Assembly (NCBI GenBank): GCA_021464525.1 | Contig: JADRCO010000710.1 | Location: 1 to 27,846, forward strand | DNA from: Rhizophagus sp. LPA8_4_AMF | Lineage: Eukaryota > Glomeromycota > Glomeromycetes > Glomerales > Glomeraceae | Direction of reading: 5' to 3' | Length of the DNA: 27,846 bases | In this document: piece after piece, positions 1 through 11,082 of the stretch | Layout: each line of letters starts with the position of its first letter | How positions within the stretch are numbered: position 1 is the stretch's first letter | The notes under the pieces: generated by a model | Database searches by the model: none | What the model saw: the letters and a program-made list of their open reading frames with translations, nothing else | What the model was told of the DNA's origin: nothing | Position numbers and translations under genes: made by a program

Positions 1-262
1 TTATAAAAGTTAGTTCAATATAAATTTTTTATATAAGTATTGTATTAAAAAAAAGATATTTAAATAAGTAAAATAAAGCCCAAAGAACAAAAATATGTTA
101 AATTTTATAATATATAATTAAAGAAATAATTATTTTATATAAAAAATTAAAATTCATAATTTATTAGTAATTATATCAAGTGTGACATTTCCACTGGCTG
201 ATATCTGCAAGTTTCTGATGCTTGATAAAAGTATTAGTTTGGTGATCCTCATTATAATTGAC

Positions 263-2838
263 CTAACTTCTAAAGCGACGTAATGCAATCCTGAAGTTCT
301 TGAAATATTCATCAATAATGATTTTATATTCAGTATGCTTCTCTATTTCAGCTGCAAGCATATTCCAATCATATTCATTTGATTTATTTACATACTTCAC
401 CCATAATTCCTTACCTACATTAAAGAAGTCACTAAATGCTTTATCTCGTGATTTTTTCTCCCAATAATATTTTCTATCTGTTTGGATTATAGCGAGTTTT
501 TTGGTTTCAGTAGATGGATCTTTGATAGCAGGTTCTTTCTCTTGAATTTCAGTAACTTGGCTCTCATAGCTAGCCGGATTAACTTTTACCTTTAAGTGGT
601 CAGATTTGGGTGGAACTAGTGGTGGAGTCTTTTTAGGTGGCTCAGTCTTCAGAGTCTCAGACTTTGGAGTCTCAGTATTTGAGGACTTAGCTTTTACCTC
701 TAAACTATCCTGCTGTATAGATGGATATCCAATTTGTGCTAAGAATTTATCAAGTATCTGTGGATCAGATGCAGATTTTTTAGGGATATAAACTCCCTCG
801 ATATCAATTTCATCTATTTTATGGATCTAATTTTAGCGAGGTATTTCTTGTATAGAACCTCTCTAGTTATACTGTAAACTCTGGTAAGTTTTTTATCCAC
901 ATAGACCCGATTACTAACTATACCCAGTTCATTTGATAGAGTTCTTCCAACTACAATCTTGGATAGAGGTGTAATACCTTTATTTTCACAGTAACTCGAA
1001 TAAGTGTTATATAATATCTGAACTGGTAAGGAATCTATATATCTTTCAGTATCTGCTACGTAATTTTTAGAAATGCTGGGCGAAACTGAAATATTTAGTC
1101 ATTTGATGAAACTGAAATAGTTTAGACATTTAAAATTAAAAGACTAAATGCTAAAATTCAATATTCCATAATATTTCTATAGATTTTTTATAGATTTCCA
1201 TGGATTTTTAATTATAATAATTACTATTATATATAAATTTTTATTATAATTTTATATATTTTTATAATAAACTATAATTTTATATAATTAAGATTAAAAT
1301 TAATTATTATTATAATATAGTTTAATTAATTACAAATTAAATTTAGTTGATGATAAAATTAAAATTTTTGGCAAAAGGAATTTAAGTAGGTATACTAATA
1401 ATAAATAATTAAAGAATTTTAACAAATATTATCAAAATTAATAATTAATATATTATTTATATAAATTTGAAAGAAAAAAATAAAGATAAATAATAAAATT
1501 ATATAATTTTAATAGTATAATTAATAATTTAAATATAAATAGAATTTAGTCATTACTAGGAATTTAGTCATTAATTTAGATTTAGTCAAATATTTAGTTA
1601 AACATAAAATTTGACGAAATATTTAGTCATTGCAAAAACAATTTAGGCAGGCATTACTAGTAGTTTTCCTTTATGAACTGATAGAGAGGTGGAAGGGTGG
1701 ATATAATATGATCTTGCTTGGATTCTGTTATGGAAGGTGGATTACCATCGAAGTCTGGGTAAGTGTCAGCAATGGCTCTTAAGTATGCATATAAAGCTTG
1801 ACCTGCACCTGGACATTTATAGCCTCTCTGAGTGTTTTAAAATATTGCAGGTCTTCTTTACGAACTGGTGAGACATCTAAGAAAACTGTATGTCTGTCAT
1901 CATTTTTGACCCTAAGAGCATTTTCATTTATAAAGACTATAGTGGACATGAAATTTTTATACTGCATTGGGGTCTTATATTTTTCATGAATCTTGATTAT
2001 ATCACTGGTAATCTTATCTTTGAGAGCACGATATAATGAATTCTACTGACTCTTTTCTGTAGGCATTTCTTCGAGAAGAAGAAGGAGCTTCCCCATCAAT
2101 TGTGTATTAAAACTTCCTAGGATTGTCTGTGGGTCACTGGTCTTGTAGACTAACTGAGTACCTAAAACATAGCGTTGAATGAAATCAGTAATGATATCCT
2201 TACCCCAACCTTAACCAAACCAGACTTAAGGTAAAGGATTGAATACATCTTTCTATCAGTACTTATCCCTACGAATCACTTAATGATGTATTCAGTTAAG
2301 TTCCAGTCTCCTGAATACCAGATATCCTGATATGCATAAAGATAAGTTTGACTGCAAGATGAGTTTTATTTTTAAAGTCAGATAAGGGTTGCAAGTTATG
2401 CAGAAAGCCTGGGAAGATATTGAGATAGATTTGACCTTGTGCTTTATAGATGCGTGATTTTACTAGATCACAGGTTGCCACACAAACTATTGAATTATCA
2501 ACCATAAACTATTGGTTTACATTAAATTTAACCTTTTCTATTACTTCAGGATTTGAGGTTAGCTCATAAAATGTTTAAGTGATAGGATGAATAAGCATAC
2601 CAATATTTTTAGCAGGGATATGCTCAAAGATCTTGATATCAGGACATCATATGAAAACTCCATATAGATTGGAACAGAGGATAAAATAGCTTCGAAGATA
2701 TGATTTGGCTCTTTTGAGATCATTAGCATCCTTTGCTATAAGAACAAGATTTTTAAGCACTTCAATGCTGAAGGTTTGTGTTTGCTCACCAAACTTGGAG
2801 AATGATGCAGTTGCTTGAGTGTTAGTTTGAGCGGCCAT
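263..2838 (-). pseudogene. Fossil D5/DUF5906-like primase-helicase of a plasmid- or virus-like element
   Basis: Minus-strand coding remnants run from about 2838 down to 263. In the middle are helicase-like blocks (a FN-x-x-L-x-GKLLLL-EE stretch and a later DDRH-x-VFLDVSP block) typical of the SF3/AAA+ helicase half of D5-like or NrS-1-like (DUF5906) replication proteins of viruses, plasmids and phages. The last part is a lysine/proline/threonine-rich linker and a basic tail. The gene is clearly dead: at least half a dozen breaks plus an AT-rich insertion of about 580 bp. Its reading is still easy to follow over long stretches, so I infer a fairly recent death. Upstream lie iteron-like repeats. 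The family is recognised from memory of motifs, not from a search; host, plasmid or viral origin cannot be told from the sequence. Confidence 0.6.
1078..1659. mobile_element. AT-rich non-coding insertion (MITE-like) inside the helicase fossil
   Basis: This stretch is almost pure A/T and has no coding signal, while both flanks carry minus-strand helicase coding remnants, so it reads as a later insertion. A 16-bp direct repeat (GAAATATTTAGTCATT) lies near both ends, at 1088-1103 and 1616-1631. The motif TTTAGTCA occurs five times, at 1094, 1545, 1563, 1581 and 1622. The outer ends show only weak inverted similarity (about 13 of 20 positions by eye), so the exact borders and the superfamily are uncertain. 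Confidence 0.45.
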
Positions 2839-2979
2839 TTTTTAGTTGTATCTACATACTATTTAGGTAATATTCAATTACCCATTTTTTTCTGAGGTGA
2901 TGATTATCGGCCTAGCTGATCAGACTCATGGATTGATTTAATGGAATTCTGATTGAGACAGAAAGTTACCCTTTGTTAT

Positions 2980-3219
2980 GGGACAGATGTAACAGAGTGA
3001 CAGATCGGAGGGGTCAAAAATAAAACTTTTTCTGAAAATATTTTCTGCCTATATTTTCAAACTTCTGTCTTATCTGTCATCTGTCATATTTCTCTCTGAT
3101 TTCCTCTTATTTCCTTTCTTTTTCTTATTTTTCCTAGTATTTAATAGTAGTATATATATGACAGATGTTATGACAGGTTGTGACAGATTTGGGATTATCT
3201 TTGCCCCCCTAGAGGGGGC
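2980..3219. repeat. Iteron-like TGACAGAT cluster with a GC hairpin
   Basis: TGACAGAT or its complement ATCTGTCA occurs at 2998-3005, 3072-3079, 3079-3086, 3159-3166 and 3181-3188, with a one-base variant (TGACAGGT) at 3171-3178 and a partial copy near 2982. The last three lie 10-12 bp apart, close to one helical turn. They are followed at 3203-3219 by a hairpin with stem GCCCCC/GGGGGC and loop CTAGA, striking in such AT-rich DNA. The cluster lies just upstream of the 5' end of the primase-helicase fossil, the usual place for an iteron-type replication origin. The repeats and hairpin are seen; the origin role is inference. Confidence 0.45.
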
Positions 3220-3323
3220 GCTGTTATCCTTTTAGGTTATCTGCTCCCCCAAAGAGGTAAGGCAGACTCACGAGGCCACTGGCTGAGGTGGATGGCACTG
3301 TCATACACACCTGACCTAATGAT

Positions 3324-3534
3324 AACGTTAGAAACATTTTCTTATAAAAAAAAATATTTTTTTTAGAAAAGTTTTGAAGCAAAACTTACCATTTCATTTT
3401 CAGAAATTGAATACTGAGAACTACAAAAAAAAGCAAAAAGAAACGTTAGAAATATTTCCTTATAAAAAAAATTTTTTTTAGAAAATTTTAAAATGAATAC
3501 CATTTTGTTTCCAGAATATCAAAATCTAAGAACT
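3324..3534. repeat. Two tandem copies of a roughly 100-bp segment
   Basis: Copy 1 (about 3324-3424) and copy 2 (about 3442-3534) both begin AACGTTAGAAA, pass through a TTATAAAAAAA / TTTTTTTAGAAAA core and end near GAACTA/AGAACTA. The offset is 118 bp. Similarity is clear but imperfect, so the duplication is not recent. No coding potential is seen. Confidence 0.6.
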
Positions 3535-3535
3535 A

Positions 3536-3623
3536 GGGAAGGGAAACTGGAGAAGGGATAGGATAGGGTAAGGAAAAGAGGTGAAAGAGAGTAGGAAAAG
3601 GGAAAGGGTAAAAGAAGAAAGGG
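3536..3623 (+). repeat. Polypurine tract with repeated GGG runs
   Basis: About 88 bases consist almost only of A and G, with GGG runs at 3536, 3541, 3555 and 3566 and further runs near 3606-3623. The first four runs could form a loose three-tier G-quadruplex (loops of about 2, 11 and 8 bases). No gene is attached to it. Confidence 0.55.
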
Positions 3624-3624
3624 A

Positions 3625-3658
3625 AAAAAATTAAGCTTCACTAAAAGCTTAATTTTTT
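3625..3658. repeat. Perfect 14-bp stem hairpin
   Basis: AAAAAATTAAGCTT at 3625-3638 and its exact complement AAGCTTAATTTTTT at 3645-3658 are separated by the 6-base loop CACTAA. It directly follows the purine tract and could be the tip of a small foldback element or an RNA 3' hairpin; nothing in the sequence decides which. Confidence 0.6.
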
Positions 3659-5133
3659 CACTATATTAGATATTGATATTGCAGCTGTATCATGTAATGT
3701 TACACATGAAACCATTTTGTAATTAGATCATTTAAATGTAGATTAGCCAATTAACTATTTCGGTATTTTGGCAGATTTACGTCCATAATAATGCAATATG
3801 GCATTACGTCAAAAATAATTCTCTGACAAAATTAATTACAGCAGATTTTTACAGACATAATGCTGAAATTGTAATTAATTCATAGAGAAGTATATTTGGT
3901 ATATAATCTTTATAATACATCTAATACTAATCATCAGAAGTTTTTTGCTTTTCATTATAACATTCTAAAATGCAAGATTCTGAAATTTTGAGTGCATTAC
4001 TGGCAAAGCAAATAGAATCCTAAATCTGAATAACATTTCCATTTAATATTTTTTGCATAATGCAACTTTTCTAAATCTGATATGGCTGTAATTTGAAAAT
4101 CTTCTACATTTAGTATTCTTTTTAGAAGTTACCTATTACAAATTATTAGTCTAATTATCATATTTGATACTATTGATATGATTAACATGGGGCTTATTCT
4201 TTAGGTTAAAGATAAATACTTATGCAACTAAAATATGAATAGCAATATTTTATAAATTTATTAATTTTTAATTTCATTCATATGTACCTATTTCTTTTAC
4301 AGGGATTTTGTCTAAATATTATACCTTTTTGGTTCTTAATGCATTTCAGATTGAAAACTAGTATATTAGAAGCAGTTGCTATAAAATTAAAAATATTATA
4401 AAATTTTATTTAAGTAAAGATTTTTTTTAATAATTAATTTACTTTTAATTTAATCCATAAGTTAAATTAATTTGGCCTTTTTTTAAAAATACATAAGCTT
4501 AGAGTTTTTAGTCAAGGCAATCTTGATTGATAATTGATTAGTATAATAAGTCAATTAACTAAAGAATTCTGCCCTTTGACTAATACTACTAATCAAATTA
4601 ATTGACCAAATTTAAGAATTTTGATCAATTAAAGAAAAATTCTTACATAATAAATATAAAATTAAAGAAAATTTGTTATCTATGAGAATAATTGAAATCT
4701 GAAGGAAACAAACTTATATTCAAAGACTAACATCTCATTACACCATATGCCTCTGTTTGCATAGGCTGTATTGTTATGCAACATTGGAAAAATTCATCTA
4801 CTTGCCACTTTTTATTTTGATCAATCAATTAATTAATTTATTATGATTAATTGATTTTTGATTGATCATGGATCACTGAAACCAATCAATCAATCAAGAA
4901 ACTTACAAGCAATCAAATTCCCTATATGAGCTTCTAATTCAAATTGATAAAGATATAATTATAGCATTCATGGTTTAATTTGCCTCTTTTTGTAGGCTAC
5001 TATATATTTTATATATTATGTTAAATATTGATAACATTTAAAACAATTTAAAATTGAATAATTAGAATCTATTATATATACAATAATATTTCATGTTAAT
5101 ATTAATTGTTTATAATTTCTACTTTAATAAAAT
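3659..5133. other. AT-rich spacer with a cluster of inverted repeats
   Basis: No gene is seen. Between about 4534 and 4870 there are three inverted repeats built on the same TTGATTA/TGATCAATT vocabulary: 4534-4553 against 4575-4596 (imperfect); 4598-4613 against 4616-4631 (about 14 of 16 pairs); and about 4818-4833 against 4845-4868. The shared vocabulary suggests related small foldback or MITE remnants. The rest is featureless A/T sequence. Confidence 0.4.
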
Positions 5134-7280
5134 CTACTCTCCAATCAACCTTGATAAAGCGAATCTAATATAAGGACTAGTAATACTCTTTGATTGATTT
5201 TTATGAATAGCCATGATAAATCCCATAGCCAGTGAAAAATAAATAGCTTCACCATTTCTATTACCGGAAAAAAAATTTGTAATTAATAAATGACTTAGAT
5301 ATAACTAGAAAAAAAAATGTGTCGATCCCTTAACCGTTTATCATGTGATTATTTAACGGCCATCATACCGGATCGTCACACAAAAATTAAACACGCATAT
5401 ACCTTATATTCCTAACTTTTCCCTTCTTAACCAACAATTTCCAAAGTGTTTCAATCGATAATCTCAAACTATACATCCCAATATCTAATCTTCTATTAGG
5501 TTTTTCCACTAAAATCCACATCCCTCCGATAAATCCATTGAGATAAACTCTAAATAAAAAGGAATTAACAGTGTAATTTTATATAAATAAAAGTTGAAAC
5601 AAAAAAGGAATACCTTGAGATAGGCATGAATTTTTTTGGAAGTATTTTTTGAAAGCCACAAAATAATGCCCATGAAGTTGCAATTGCCATGGTAATAAAC
5701 GTAGCACCTTTAAATATCTCAGGTATTGCATGACTTAATATAGTGGTGACACCTCTGTTAGGTCTAAGAATAATAAAAAAACCTCTAATTATTACGTGCC
5801 AAGATATTATGGACTTGTTATAAGGAATTTTTCACTAAAAAGTCCTAATTCTAAATATAACCAGTAACACGCTCACCTGGATCTTCTACTTAAAATTAAA
5901 GAAATGGCATAAACTATTCCCATAAACTTAAGGGCATCAATACCTTCTTTTGCAATAAATTTCGTATAAGTAACCAAACAGCTAGGCTCCTCGGGATGTA
6001 ACATAGCACACAACATTTTTGAATGAGCAGGATGAGCAATTTCCAATACTGGTTGAATGAGTTTTAAATTGTCAGGAAGTGGGGGTACATCTCTACCATG
6101 AAGTTTAGATGAATAAAATTCAGGATAGTAAAGTGAAGCTAATATTTTTACACGATCAACTATTTCTCTTCCGGTTGGCCACGGCATTGCATCAGAAAAA
6201 TCATTTGGTTTTGGATTTACGTATGTTGTACTACGATTAGTAATAAACTTGTCGTAATTTTTCTATCAAAAAAAAAAATATGATGTCAATATCTTTTTTT
6301 TTTTTCCTTGGAGAGAAAAAAAAATATTTTTTTCATTCTTACGGGGAATATGTCAGGATGTAATAAGTAGGCATAAATTAATTGAGCAGAGCTAATTGGA
6401 AATAATAACCAAGAACCCCACCACCAAGGCATTCTAGGAATAATGCCATTTTGCCTAAGTGCATGATAAGTGTATTGTAAGCTTTTGCTTAACATAAAAA
6501 CAGCAATTAATATCCTGCGAGATTGTACATTGTCAATAAGTAAAGTAGGACCAGCCAATAATCCAGCTAAAAAGGGTGGAACCAATGGAGAACAAACTAC
6601 ATCATTAACTATTAAACTGGATGAAGGAGGTGGCCGAAGTAATGGATCAAATAATCGCGTAAAGAATCGAAATAAACTTTTATAAATTATGGCGTATGAT
6701 GCAATCGATAATGCACATCGTGTAGAGGAATATAATGACACGTTCTTTAAAATCTGATTTAAACTGTAAAAAGAAGAAACAAATTATTTTAAAAATATTT
6801 TTTTCTTTCACCCTTTAAACCCAATTTATCAATTTACTAACCTAGCTTTCCTCCTAAACAACCTGGGTAAACGAACCACAACTTCAACTACATTAGCAAT
6901 GGCATACACTTGTATAAAGGCAAATAAGCCTCTACGTGTAGTTTGCGGTAAACAGTCTTTATTTAGACAAAATATCGCTGATAAAGGTGTATTATGAGTA
7001 TGTGGTTTTAAGCTAGAACAACAATAAATTTTTACTTTAGAAATAAAAGAACAAATTAAAAATAAGGGACTTTTAAGTTTTTAACTAACTTGGATACAGC
7101 CTTAAATTCTGCAGGAGTTGGAAGTTTCGCAAGTGATTTTTTCAACACGGGAGCTAATAATTTAAGTGTCGAAGCATATCCTTTATTAGATATCACAAAA
7201 GATAAAAGAAAGAGTAACCGTGTTTTTTTTTCGTTATCTCTAATAAATTCTCCGTTTTCCGAATTATTTATTTCTGTCAT
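5134..7280 (-). CDS. TMEM135-like multi-pass membrane protein (7 exons)
   Basis: Exons, in transcript order: 7280-7090, 7012-6842, 6763-6343, 6262-5877, 5763-5614, 5549-5403, 5257-5134. All introns are GT-AG and the joins give 1590 nt, a 529-aa protein starting MTEINNSEN. It resembles TMEM135: a cysteine-bearing N-terminal part (FCLNKDC, about residue 80), the hallmark PWWWGSWLLFPISSAQL block (about 232-248), an HPAHSKMLCAMLHPEEPSC block in exon 4, and a C-terminal region with GGMWILVEKP and repeated hydrophobic segments typical of the Tim17-like fold. Animal TMEM135 (about 458 aa) acts at peroxisomes and mitochondria in lipid handling and mitochondrial dynamics; a like role here is inference. 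It lies downstream of, and on the same strand as, the severin gene, 374 bp away. Confidence 0.9.
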
Positions 7281-7654
7281 TTTGTAAAAAACTTTTTTTC
7301 AAGAAACGAGAATGATCAACAATCAGACGATCTTTATTACGAATCAAATAAATCATTAGTGATTAGGCTCCAAAGTCCAGATTTTACAGGACGTACGACA
7401 TCGTACAGGTATGCTAGCAGAACGACGCGTTTAATTTTAGAAAAATGGCTTAGTATCACCTGTCACTTTTAATTATAAAATACTAAAAAGGAAATCCAAC
7501 GTTTTTGAATTTATAATATTTAATAAATATTTTACAGAATTTTTTATTATAATATATGCAAGTTAAAAGATATAAATTGAATTGGCATGGGCGCATGGCA
7601 TGTTGCGAAGAATTTTTTAAACTTGTGTCTTTAAAATAAATAAAAAAATTATTA
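7281..7654. promoter_or_regulatory. Spacer holding the TMEM135-like promoter; palindrome and MluI-type box
   Basis: This spacer carries the 3' end of the severin gene and the promoter of the TMEM135-like gene. Within it are a perfect inverted repeat GTACG-ACAT-CGTAC at 7393-7406 and an ACGCGT hexamer at 7425-7430 (the MCB box bound by MBF in yeasts), 113-150 bp upstream of the start codon. Both are short and could be chance; no TATA box stands out against the A/T background. Confidence 0.25.
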
Positions 7655-9619
7655 TTAAACAACAGTTGAAACAACGATGAGAGCAGATTCAAAAGTTTCA
7701 TTTTCTCCGCCTTCTAATACACGAGTAATGGGAAGATAAGCAGGTCGATTATATTTTTGAATATAATCCTATATGAAAAATAATTTATTAACACAAAAAC
7801 GATATAAATATTACCACCAAATTAAGTATATATAATACTATCATGTTTACCTGAGCATAATGTAAGGAATATTTCTTTTCTTTTGCGGTAGAATTCTTAC
7901 CAATCCAAACAAAAACTACAAGTATAAATATTTTTTAATATTAAATTAAATTGAATAAAAAATTATTGTAAATGTATTTTAAACAATACCTTCATGACCA
8001 GCATCAAAAACAAATACGTCGTTAGAATCAAATTGATCTTTAGTAATTGTACCAGCAGATTCTTCCTTAAAAGTCAATTCTCCCGAAGCATCACTTACTC
8101 TTTGAAAAAAAAAGAAGGAAGGTAAAATAATTTATGAGTGAAAGAAATATTTAAATGAAGGGATAATGATAAATACCTGAAGAGTTTACGTTCAACATTA
8201 GTCATATCTTCGCCAGTATCTTCTTCAGCAGATTTGATATCACCTTTACTACCAAGTGCATCCCAGAATTTACTCATTTCTCTATCTCCCTCATCTAAAA
8301 TTAAGAAAAATTACTTTACTTATTACGAGAATGACATTAAAAATTTTCTTTTATAAAAAAAATCTTACCAATTACGATAACTTTACTTGCTCCTTGTCGT
8401 TCACCTTCAATAGCTCTAACAAGTTCAGCAGCTTTCATTCTTTCAGAACCTTGAGATTTTTTACCATTTAATTGATAAATAGTAGTGCCAACATCCAATA
8501 TAAATACATCACCACTATTCAATGATGTATAGTCCTTTGGTACTTCTCTAATTACAACAGTACGTTTAATTTGTTTTATTTTAAGCAGACGAGAACGATA
8601 TTCAACTGGTTTAAGACGATTAAATCCTGAATCTATTCCTCCATCTTCAACTCGAAATTGTTTAAAATAAGAAAGGAATAAATCGGATTCACAACTTTGA
8701 ACCTAAAATTTTGAAATAAATTTAAAAAGAGAATTGCGGAGAAAAAATAGTATATTATTAAATTTAATTTACCTCACGATGTTGAACTGGAGATGTTCCA
8801 AGAACTAGATAGATTTACGGTAATAAATAAACAAAATTTTATTTCAAAAAAAAGAGATTAATGATTACTTACAATCATCCAATTCAACAGTTTTGTAAGC
8901 AGCAGTTCCAACTTCATCCTAAATAAAAGGTTATAATAAATAATTCATTTTTTTCTTTTAAGCTAAAAGTTAGCTCAAAAATCAATTACTTACCTGGCTA
9001 CTATCTAATCCAAGCCAAAAATGAATATCGTGGGCCAATGCTTCAGTATCTTTATTCTTCTTGTAAGACTATTATTTAACACACAACATACATATCAATG
9101 ATTAGATCAGTAGTAAAATAGAAAATGTAATTTTTATAAAACACTTGCATGAAGAACGATGTAACTGTCGCCTTTATGAGTTAAGATGATTTGTATTAGA
9201 AAATAAATAATAGCAAATATTATTCGAACAAATTTATAAAATAATAATAACAATATACAAACCAGAATAAAAAAGTCCGTATTTTTCTTTTGGCCATGGC
9301 ACAACATTAAACTTTTCTATACGCCATATCCAAAGGCCTCTATCAATATAAAATTTATGGAATTTATTAAATTAATCATTAAATCATTAGTTTTATAATA
9401 AACACACTCACGGTTTTTGACCAACCATTGCAGAAGAATCAGTCCAAGCTTGTTCTTGAGTACCAGCTTCAGCACGAACGTCCTTTTCAAGTTGAGTGCC
9501 AAAATTGGCAAGGTTGGTAGTAGCAATATCTAAAGAAAATAACAAACATTAAATTAAAGCTAGTGTGCTTCTTAAAGTAAAATTTATTTACCCCACTTTG
9601 GTTGTCTGGTAAGTTTCAT
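7655..9619 (-). CDS. Severin/fragmin-like actin-severing protein, three gelsolin domains (12 exons)
   Basis: Exons: 9619-9592, 9529-9412, 9339-9263, 9171-9149, 9068-8994, 8918-8873, 8804-8773, 8702-8369, 8294-8177, 8099-7990, 7915-7851, 7768-7655. The joined CDS is 1140 nt, 379 aa, close to Dictyostelium severin (362 aa). Gelsolin repeat 1 (about 45-150) has GLWIWRIEKF, YSGDSYIVLHSYKK and HDIHFWLG; the linker has SYFKQFRVEDGGIDSGF; repeat 2 (about 175-265) has SGDVFILD and IYQLNGKKS; repeat 3 (about 290-375) has DVFVFDAGHEVFVWIGKNS. Such proteins cut and cap actin filaments when calcium rises, in the cytoplasm. Intron 4 (9148-9069) starts GCAAGT instead of GT and is the only reading that keeps the YIVLHSYKK motif in phase. 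Exon 4 is only 23 nt. Confidence 0.95.
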
Positions 9620-11082
9620 GGCAAAAACTTTTGTTTTTTAAAAAAAAACTAAGGAAAAGGAAAATTTTAGAACTCGACGCATTTATTCAAGATTATCGGG
9701 AATGGATTTATGAAGAATGATTGGCAGTTTAATTAATCTAATTAGGTCTAAATTGAGTGCTGTCGTTGTAATTACTACACTTACTACCGTATCTTAGTTA
9801 GTTCGTCGTCATCTCCGATTAAAGTCTTCCAGCCTGATCGGTGCTTTCTAATTTTTGAATCAATGATCTTGTATCGTTTACTTTTAATAAAATTGAAACG
9901 CAATCTTAATAAAAAAGAATAATATTTAATAATGATAATATAATACTTAATAATAAATTTGGTACATTTATTTGAAAATGTTAATTGTTTAACCATAAAG
10001 ACATAAATAACGTCAAACAGTATAATTAATAAATTTTTGTGTGATAAAAGATTCTGAAATTTTGTCTGAATTTCACTCATACGTAAGAGCAAAAATAATA
10101 AATTATAAAATTCATAATCTTGGACAAGATTCCAAACACATATACAGCACTATATATATGTATACATAACAGGAGTATACTATGTTTCAAATATTTTTCT
10201 TTATTTTATTAGGACCATTAATGAATTTACGATACTTTGTTGTTTGATAATACTTTGTTTGTTAATTCTTTATACTGTACATAAAACTGATTCAAATCCA
10301 AATGTAAATTATAATTGAGTTTTACGTTTAATGAAGGGAAAAGAACTATATACATTCACATAACAAAATTACACACAACACACACTCTCTCTCATACATA
10401 CTGAAAAATCAATCATAAAGACCTCTTTGATTTTTTTTACTTCTTTGCTTTTTATACGACATAAGATACTCGACATAAGAGCGTTATAAAAGATCTACAA
10501 ACTTCTAAATTCGTACAAAAAGTAAAAATAAATAATAAGGAGACGATATTATTTCGTAATCCCATACACTTTCCATATTTGGGACAATTTGCAATGAAAA
10601 TCAAATACAATATTAACCATTACATTATTCATTGTTCTAATAATATTCGAGTCATTTGATTTGCCGTAAGTTAAAACCTACAAATATTTAATTTATAAAT
10701 TATCATATTGTCTACTTTATTATTATATGTCTTTATTCATCGACAGGCGAAGTTCTTGAGTTGATGACCAAATATATTTTATTTTTGAAGATAAAAAAAG
10801 GAAATTGAAACAAACAAAGCAGAATTACTGGACAAAACAATAAAATTTAAACTTTATATGTCACATACCCCTGAAATTTACTCTATCGTACAACAAACCT
10901 TTTTCTAAAAAAATGTAGAAATTTATATATTGTTTCCGGGTTTTAGAATAAATTATAAATACCTTCCGAGAACAAAAAAATGTATTCCAAAAAAAAAAAA
11001 ACTTTCTAAAAAAAAAAACTTTCTAAAAAAAAAAAATTTTTTCCATCACCCCCCCCCTTCTTTGTAAATCGTTGAAAAAATA
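9620..11082. other. Intergenic region between divergent severin and S28 peptidase genes
   Basis: This is a divergent promoter region with no supportable gene. It holds a TATATATATGTATACATA stretch near 10152, a short CACACA/CTCTCT microsatellite at about 10373-10396, A-tracts joined by repeated CTTTCT at about 10988-11040, and a run of nine C at 11049-11057, only 26 bp before the peptidase start codon. The long minus-strand frame at 9784-10092 is A/T-driven and not protein-like. Confidence 0.5.

Noticed and set aside
606-791. Plus-strand open frame of 61 codons
   Set aside because: It is the shadow of the lysine/proline-rich minus-strand part of the primase-helicase fossil, which reads far better.
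6470-6685. Plus-strand frame inside the TMEM135-like gene
   Set aside because: Antisense shadow of exon 3, which has family motifs on the minus strand.
9784-10092. Minus-strand open frame of 102 codons upstream of severin
   Set aside because: Composition is dominated by I, K, L, F and N as expected of random A/T sequence; no motif and no splice context.
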